A DNA stretch of 8,212 bases from Deltaproteobacteria bacterium. Lineage in GTDB: Bacteria > Desulfobacterota > DSM-4660 > Desulfatiglandales > Desulfatiglandaceae. The DNA lies in contig JAGHEC010000222.1 of NCBI GenBank assembly GCA_021159525.1, positions 1-8,212 of the forward strand. Direction: 5' to 3'. A model generated the notes under the pieces. The model worked only from the letters and a program-made list of their open reading frames with translations. It was not told the origin of the DNA and did not search any database. The translations under genes and the position numbers were made by a program. Position 1 is the stretch's first letter. Each line of letters opens with the position of its first letter. Below, piece by piece: positions 6,367-8,212 of the stretch.

Positions 6367-6773
6367 CAGGCGATAATGAGTTCGGCAGCCGGGGCGATGT
6401 TGCGCGGTTCCGGCAGGTCCCGGGTCAACAGGAAGTCCCGGCAATATTCTTTGGTTCTGTCCTGCATATTCTCGATGCGCGTTTTGGCCTGCATGAGGCG
6501 TTTGCCGGACCTGACGATCCCTACATAATTCCACATAAAAATCCCGATCTCCTCCCGGGCGTGTGAAGCAACCACCAGCTTGGCGCTGCCTGTCGTGCTC
6601 CCTGGGTCCCACTGAGGGGCCTCGGGAAGCGGCTCGTTTCTTCAGACATCTTTTCTTGCCGTGCGTGGCGGTTGACGGCCGACATGCCTCCTGTTAGCAT
6701 GTGTATATGCGCCTGAAAACCGATCCCGGCCAGAGGATGTATCCCTGCATGGCCCATACCATATCCGGAATTT
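6363..6773 (-). pseudogene. nadB: Decayed remnant of L-aspartate oxidase
   Basis: L-aspartate oxidase (NadB) makes iminoaspartate for NAD synthesis. Reading the - strand, the C-terminal helical domain is recognisable. A stretch EAPQWDPGS (about 6625-6600) is followed by SHAREEIGIFMWNYVGIVRSGKRL, matching the NadB consensus around MWNYVGIVR, then RTKEYCRDF and PRNIAPAAELIIAW, after which the frame stops. The usual ESRG-H tail is missing. Just upstream, FRIWYGPC matches the NadB F-P-x-I-Y-x-x-C pattern. After a frame change, GIHPLAGIGFQAHIH and MLTGGMSAVNRHAR match GIDP....IPV.PAAHY..GGV.VD.HGR. The glycine-rich GLYA-GE / HGANR segment is missing between these parts, as are the first roughly 330 residues. 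A TGA at 6642-6644 and at least one frameshift break it. It ends about 7 bases before the oppositely oriented gspF start. It cannot make a working enzyme. Confidence 0.82.
6672..6700 (+). promoter_or_regulatory. Candidate promoter for gspF inside the nadB remnant
   Basis: TTGACG (6672-6677, 5 of 6 to the -35 consensus) and TAGCAT (6695-6700, 4 of 6 to the -10 consensus) are separated by exactly 17 bases, about 80 bases before gspF. An inverted repeat ACATGC (6682-6687) / GCATGT (6697-6702) overlaps the -10 box and could be an operator, though it may be chance. The matches are seen directly; the activity is inferred. Confidence 0.35.
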
Positions 6774-6779
6774 CATCCC

Positions 6780-8006
6780 ATGCCCGTTTATGAATATCAG
6801 GCCCTTGACAGGACAGGCAAAAATAAGGCCGGCATCATCGACGCGGACAGCCCTGTGGCAGCGCGGCAGAAACTGCGCGGATCGGGTTTGTTTCCAACCG
6901 CCCTGAAAGAAACATCCGGCACGGCGAGGGAAAAGCCCTCGGGCCATACATCGGTCGCGACGTTTTTCAGGCGGGTCAAGCCAGGAGAGATTTCTGTTGC
7001 CACCCGACAACTGGCCATTTTGTTGGGGGCTGGAATCCCGCTTGTTTCTTCTTTGGACGCACTCGTCGCCCAGGTTCCCAACCCGGTTTTTAAAAAGATC
7101 CTGGCCCAGATAAAGGAGTCTGTAAACGAGGGAAACAGCCTGGCGGCTTCCCTGGCCCGACACCCCAGGGTTTTTTCCGAGATCTATGTCAATATGGTGA
7201 AGGCGGGGGAAGAATCAGGGTCTCTCGACCTGGTCCTTCATCGTCTATCAGAACTCAGCGAGCATCTACAGGCCTTGAGAGGTCGCATGAAGGCGGCCCT
7301 GGCATATCCCGTTTTCATGCTTTTCATCGGGATCTTCGTCCTCTTTTTCCTGATCACCTTTATTGTCCCCAATATCACCAAGATATTTGACGAAATGCAC
7401 CAGATTCTGCCGCTGCCTACCCTGATGCTGATCAGCGCCAGTAATTTTCTCAAGTCCTTCTGGTGGCTGGTGGCGGGGGGGTTGGGATGCGCCTTTCTCC
7501 TGGCAAGACGGTTTATCCGGACACCCCGGGGAAGGCGTGCATGGGACAGGATCAAACTCGGCACACCACTGGTGGGTTCACTCAACAGGAAGTCGGTAAT
7601 GGCACGGCTTTCAAGGACACTCGGCAGTCTGCTTCAAAACGGGGTCCCCCTCCTTTCAGCCCTGGGGATCGTGAAAAATATCGTAAACAATACATGGATC
7701 GCCGAGGCCCTGGACCATGCAATAGAGGATATTCAGTCGGGTAAGGGCCTTGCGATCTCCCTTTCCAAGAGCCGCTGGTTTTCGCCCATTGCCATACAGA
7801 TGATCTCGGCAGGAGAGCAGAGCGGAGAACTGGAGGTCATGCTCAACAGGATCGCCGATATCTTTGAGGGGGAGGTGGAGTCGCAGACCCTCGCCTTGAC
7901 CTCTATGTTGGAGCCGGTCATGATCCTGGCCATGGGGCTGACTGTAGGGTTTGTCGTTATCTCGGTGCTTCTTCCTATTTTCGAAATGAACCAGATGATA
8001 CGGTAG
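6780..8006 (+). CDS. gspF: Type II secretion system inner-membrane protein F
   Basis: GspF is the polytopic inner-membrane platform protein of the type II secretion system, which works with the GspE ATPase to assemble the pseudopilus. The 408 residues match the family along their full length. There is a family-typical start MPVYEYQALDRTGK, then two repeated T2SF domains at about residues 73-196 and 275-398. Both domains open with the repeated pattern of RQLAILLGAGIPL (76-88) and RTLGSLLQNGVPL (279-291) and carry the GEESG (143-147) and GEQSG (345-349) motifs. Three membrane spans lie at about 174-197, 225-243 and 375-401, and the protein ends LLPIFEMNQMIR. The N-terminus favours GspF over the related pilus protein PilC. 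There is no good Shine-Dalgarno, only a GGA about 13 bases upstream. No gspE, gspG or other secretion gene is adjacent, which is unusual: a decayed nadB lies before it and a repeat after it. Confidence 0.93.
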   Translation: MPVYEYQALDRTGKNKAGIIDADSPVAARQKLRGSGLFPTALKETSGTAREKPSGHTSVATFFRRVKPGEISVATRQLAILLGAGIPLVSSLDALVAQVPNPVFKKILAQIKESVNEGNSLAASLARHPRVFSEIYVNMVKAGEESGSLDLVLHRLSELSEHLQALRGRMKAALAYPVFMLFIGIFVLFFLITFIVPNITKIFDEMHQILPLPTLMLISASNFLKSFWWLVAGGLGCAFLLARRFIRTPRGRRAWDRIKLGTPLVGSLNRKSVMARLSRTLGSLLQNGVPLLSALGIVKNIVNNTWIAEALDHAIEDIQSGKGLAISLSKSRWFSPIAIQMISAGEQSGELEVMLNRIADIFEGEVESQTLALTSMLEPVMILAMGLTVGFVVISVLLPIFEMNQMIR

Positions 8007-8086
8007 GGGGGCGTCTTGTTCGTAGAAGATTCTGTAACCGTTCACGGGGTCTTGAGATCTCCCTGGTACACTGATATGAGAAAATC

Positions 8087-8210
8087 GCATCAGCTCAATA
8101 ATTGGGGGGATAACAGCGACCGTACCACCGGGGCAGGAAGATTTTTCTTGTGCTCCGGGCCTCCGGGCTGGTCTCTTGAGTGACTTATCTGCGGGGGACA
8201 CCCGCCTGCC
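8087..8210 (+). repeat. Dispersed structured repeat, copy C (forward)
   Basis: This copy matches copy M and, over 8152-8197, the reverse complement of bases 1-46 exactly. GGCAGG at 8132-8137 can pair with CCTGCC at 8205-8210, and the distal end can form GCGGG (8191-8195) with CCCGC (8201-8205) around GGACA. The distal sequence differs from copy M, yet both alternative pairings are kept. The 80 bases between gspF and this repeat (8007-8086) show no gene and no T-run terminator. Confidence 0.82.
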
Positions 8211-8212
8211 AA

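Noticed and set aside
6250..6612. A 120-residue frame on the - strand
   Set aside because: It is a shadow of the nadB remnant in another frame and runs through the repeat; its composition is Arg/Gly/Pro-rich and without recognisable domains.
6642..7163. A 173-residue frame on the - strand opposite gspF
   Set aside because: It lies antisense to gspF, whose family match is full length; it is only a shadow frame.
8007..8086. A terminator after gspF
   Set aside because: An 8-base palindrome GAGATCTC is present near 8053-8060, but no stem followed by a T-run is visible.
7656..8201. A 181-residue frame on the - strand over the gspF end and repeat
   Set aside because: It is antisense to conserved gspF codons and continues into the noncoding repeat; there is no domain or ribosome site.

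Overview
The window most likely comes from a sulfate-reducing or syntrophic member of the Desulfobacterota (former Deltaproteobacteria). The main reason is a complete four-gene qrcABCD cluster, which encodes the menaquinone reductase complex Qrc. This complex is characteristic of sulfate reducers that feed electrons from periplasmic hydrogenases and formate dehydrogenases into the quinone pool. The moderately GC-rich codon use, an rpsU gene and an orphan gspF fit the same group. The species cannot be named from the sequence alone.

Layout: (1) 1-111, a copy of a dispersed repeat in reverse orientation. (2) 140-325, rpsU (ribosomal protein S21), with a terminator-like stem that starts inside its coding end. 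(3) 451-5834, qrcA (N-terminally anchored multiheme cytochrome c), qrcB (Tat-exported molybdopterin-oxidoreductase-like subunit), qrcC (protein with four Fe-S motifs) and qrcD (NrfD-like membrane subunit). All are on the + strand with good ribosome binding sites. The qrcB-qrcC gap of 102 bases holds a degenerate 8-base tandem repeat. (4) 5874-6035, a 53-residue single-membrane-span protein in the same operon, read from a small open frame with a strong ribosome binding site and followed by a plausible Rho-independent terminator. (5) 6127-6779, about 650 bases without an intact gene. It holds a + copy of the repeat, a perfect hairpin, a diverged - copy, and the decayed remains of a nadB (L-aspartate oxidase) gene on the - strand. 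(6) 6780-8006, gspF, encoding a type II secretion inner-membrane protein, without gspE or gspG beside it. (7) 8087-8210, another + copy of the repeat.

The qrc genes should act together. Periplasmic type I cytochrome c3 would deliver electrons to the QrcA hemes. Electrons would then pass through the Fe-S clusters of QrcB and QrcC to menaquinone at QrcD. The small protein is a candidate accessory or assembly subunit; this is inference from position, signal strength and membrane topology only.

The rest of the window reads as a rearranged stretch. Repeats lie at both ends in opposite orientation (46 bases identical) and also where nadB has decayed, and gspF sits alone between the dead gene and a repeat. 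I see no defence system, CRISPR array, tRNA or transposase. The points most worth following are the small qrc-linked gene, the structured repeat family, and the nadB remnant whose end coincides with a repeat boundary.
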